NCBI RefSeq assembly: GCF_000255135.1
Contig: NC_016751.1
Location: 1,426,001-1,490,000, forward strand
Length of the DNA: 64,000 nucleotides
Direction of reading: 5' to 3'
From: Marinitoga piezophila KA3
GTDB taxonomy: Bacteria; Thermotogota; Thermotogae; Petrotogales; Petrotogaceae
The translations under genes were made by a program, and so were the position numbers. Shown here one piece after another: positions 62,214-64,000 of this stretch; the stretch's first letter is position 1; each line of letters begins with the position of its first letter. The notes under the pieces were generated by a model that ran no database searches, was not told where the DNA came from, and saw only the letters and a program-made list of their open reading frames with translations.

Positions 62214-63293
62214 TTAATTGATTATTTCTACCCATTTATTTCCATCATAAATTCCAAAATACATATTTTTAGAGCTTTCGCCATATTTGTCGAATTTTAC
62301 ATTACCAAAAATAGTTTTAAATTCATGTTCTGTAATAAATTTTTCCATTTTTTCTGGTGTATTATTTCCTGATTTGTAAGATTCCCAGAAAATTTGCATA
62401 ATTTCATAACCTAAAAATGCATGTAAAGAAGGTTCTTCTTTTAAATCATTTATAAAATAATCATAGAAATCCTTTAATTTTCCTGTGTATTCATATGGAT
62501 AATGTGAAGGGACAATAACGTTTTTCAGATAATCTCCAGCAGCTATTTCAAGCCCTTTGCTTCGTACCCATGGAGTGGTTATAATATTTACATTTGAATT
62601 TGTTAATTTTAATTCCTGAATAACCATTCCAACTTCTCCAATTAAACCGGCAATAATATATACATTATTCTGGTTTTTATATGCATTTGTAATAAGGTCA
62701 ATATATCCATCTGTTTTAAAATTAACCTTCAAATGTTCAATATGTCCCTTAAAATAAGTTTTAAAATATTCATATGCTGCCTCAGTGTATACAGGGTTTG
62801 AGGAATCTACTATGACAAAGATATCTTTTATGTTTTTCTTATTAAGAAAATTAGCTATTTCTTTTTGTTCTTTTTCTGTATCGGGAATTGTTCTAATAAT
62901 TCTGTCGTCTATTCCCTTAAATTTAGGAGAAGTAGCAGAGATAACAAGACCTAAAATGTTGTCAGTTTTTAGTTTTTTATATACTCTATTTAATGAGCTT
63001 GAAGTGGTGCCAAAAATTATAAATCTGACACCTTCTTTTTTTAAACGATTATACTCTTTTTCTATCTTTTCCTGATCCCAGCTATCATCAGCAGGAATAA
63101 CGGTTATATTGCTTTCAAGGTTGTTTTCCCTGATATAAAGATTAATAGCTTCAATTAAGGATTTTCCTGAGGGCATTGCTCTGCCAGATAAGGCTGTAAT
63201 TACACCAACCTTAACAGGATTTTTTGAACATGAAATTATTAAAAATACAGAAATTAATAGAATAATAAAGATAAAGATAAATATTTTTTTCAT
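62214..63293 (-). CDS. Periplasmic-binding (branched-chain amino acid-type) lipoprotein
   Basis: A 359-residue predicted lipoprotein (lipobox IISC, Cys22) with a type I periplasmic-binding fold: PVKVGVITALSGRAMPSGKSL at the N-terminus, IPADDSWDQEKIEKEY, FIIFGTTSSSLNRVYK, and IRTIPDTEKEQKEIANF, as in LivJ-like proteins. No permease or ATPase genes are near. The adjacent sensor kinase suggests it senses a ligand rather than feeding a transporter. ATG 63293 follows a GGGGGGA site; an upstream ATG at 63380 lies within the HD-GYP gene. Confidence 0.85.
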   Translation of the reverse strand: MKKIFIFIFIILLISVFLIISCSKNPVKVGVITALSGRAMPSGKSLIEAINLYIRENNLESNITVIPADDSWDQEKIEKEYNRLKKEGVRFIIFGTTSSSLNRVYKKLKTDNILGLVISATSPKFKGIDDRIIRTIPDTEKEQKEIANFLNKKNIKDIFVIVDSSNPVYTEAAYEYFKTYFKGHIEHLKVNFKTDGYIDLITNAYKNQNNVYIIAGLIGEVGMVIQELKLTNSNVNIITTPWVRSKGLEIAAGDYLKNVIVPSHYPYEYTGKLKDFYDYFINDLKEEPSLHAFLGYEIMQIFWESYKSGNNTPEKMEKFITEHEFKTIFGNVKFDKYGESSKNMYFGIYDGNKWVEIIN

Positions 63294-63318
63294 AAAATCC
63301 CCCCTAAAATTTAATAAA

Positions 63319-64000
63319 TTAGTCGGTGAATTTTTCTCGTAACTGTTTAAAGAGATGTTGGATATTTTCAAAAGCTTCAACTATTTCTGGATCAAATTGT
63401 GTTCCTTTTCCAGCCAATATTTCATTAACTGCAAATTCATGACTTTGAGCATCTTTATAAACTCTTTTTGAAGTTATGGCATCATATGTGTCACATAACG
63501 ATACAATTCGTGCGGAAAGCGGTATTTGCTCTTCTTTTAATCCTTCAGGATAGCCTTTTCCATCCCAGCGCTCATGGTGATGAAGAACCACTTCATGGAT
63601 GGTTTTAAAGTATTCAAATGACATTGTTTCTTCAGAGATTTCGCTTAACATTCGTGCGCCATAGACAGTATGCATTTTCATTATTTCAAATTCATTTGCT
63701 GATAGAGGCCCGGGTTTTGATAAGATCTGTTCAGGAATAAGTAGTTTTCCAATATCGTGTAAAGGTGCTGCATGATGTAATTCATAGAGAAATGAGATAT
63801 CAGGTTCTTTGCCTATAAGATGAAAGTATTCTTTTGCAAGTAATACCGCAAATTTTTGAACTCTTTCTATATGTTTTCCAGTTTCAAAGGATTTAAATTC
63901 CGTCATTTTAGATAGCATTAAAATAAATGAATCTTTTATTTCCAGTGCATGATGTCTTTCTGCTGCTTTAAGGCGTGCCTTTAATTCATGAATTTCAAAT
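63319..64000 (-). CDS. HD-GYP domain protein (cyclic di-GMP phosphodiesterase type), 5' end cut off
   Basis: The frame stays open to the right edge, so the N-terminus is missing. Visible are a coiled linker (LKARLKAAERHHALEIKD), ETGKHIERV, the metal-binding HD in PLHDIGKL, HHERWDGKGYP (the GYP signature) and LCDTYDAITSKRVYKD. HD-GYP enzymes hydrolyse cyclic di-GMP. The coiled linker suggests an upstream sensor or receiver domain outside the window. It is followed by the binding lipoprotein and the histidine kinase with short gaps, so the three likely form one signalling operon. Confidence 0.93.
   Translation of the reverse strand, partial: FEIHELKARLKAAERHHALEIKDSFILMLSKMTEFKSFETGKHIERVQKFAVLLAKEYFHLIGKEPDISFLYELHHAAPLHDIGKLLIPEQILSKPGPLSANEFEIMKMHTVYGARMLSEISEETMSFEYFKTIHEVVLHHHERWDGKGYPEGLKEEQIPLSARIVSLCDTYDAITSKRVYKDAQSHEFAVNEILAGKGTQFDPEIVEAFENIQHLFKQLREKFTD

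Noticed and set aside
63294-63380. Longer N-terminus for the binding lipoprotein
   Set aside because: It would lie within the HD-GYP gene and bury the lipoprotein signal; the inner ATG has a strong G-rich site.

Overview
The window looks like chromosome from a low-GC, thermophilic member of the Thermotogota, most probably a Petrotogales/Marinitoga-like bacterium; this is inferred from gene content, not from a database search. The protein genes are very AT-rich while the rRNA and tRNA genes are GC-rich, as is usual in thermophiles with AT-rich genomes. The cell envelope genes (Lnt, many lipobox proteins, TolC-like proteins, a secretin) imply an outer membrane or toga. Start codons are often GTG or TTG behind strong GGAGGTGAT-type ribosome binding sites.

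Layout. 1-4420: the 3' part of a compact type II secretion/type IV pilus-like operon (GspF end, pseudopilin, two small assembly proteins, GspC/PilP-like protein, secretin). 4422-13169: a long same-strand housekeeping run (MEMO-like, Asp23, FakA-like, glyQ, glyS, a RecB/DEDD nuclease, era, nucleoside hydrolase) ending in a bidirectional terminator. 13220-18407 (minus): a MacAB-type exporter with two TolC-like proteins. 18668-23379 (minus): metallophosphoesterase, LarE-like sulfur transferase, Lnt, a DUF4382-like lipoprotein and phosphate butyryltransferase. 23532-23932: tRNA-Arg(TCG) and spoVS. 23961-30194 (minus): HAD phosphatase, DUF4139-like protein, PBP2-MreD-MreC-MreB and RuvC. 30383-37238 (plus): envelope proteins, secA and prfB. 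37274-39468 (minus): a MATE transporter and a laccase-domain protein. 39469-40384: a long non-coding stretch with large inverted and direct repeats. 40385-46770: NAD synthetase, a membrane protein, an orphan PglX-like DNA methylase and a TrkA-type K+ channel. 46857-51801: an rrn operon (16S, tRNA-Ile, 23S, 5S) with promoter, processing stems and terminator. 51918-60081: four lipoprotein genes led by a 1460-residue beta-propeller/FnIII protein. 60112-64000 (minus): a signalling module (HD-GYP protein, periplasmic-binding lipoprotein, hybrid histidine kinase).

The genes group into translation and GTPase housekeeping, cell-shape synthesis (MreBCD-PBP2), protein export (SecA, secretin system), lipoprotein maturation (Lnt) supplying the many lipoproteins, and envelope sensing. 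No transposase, CRISPR array or prophage was seen. The observations most worth following are the paired hairpin/repeat elements at 39566-40231; the LarE-like gene, whose ATP-binding motif lies upstream of any usable in-frame ATG/GTG/TTG and appears to need a +1 shift at a TAT CTT TGA site like that of bacterial prfB; and the surface lipoprotein operon.
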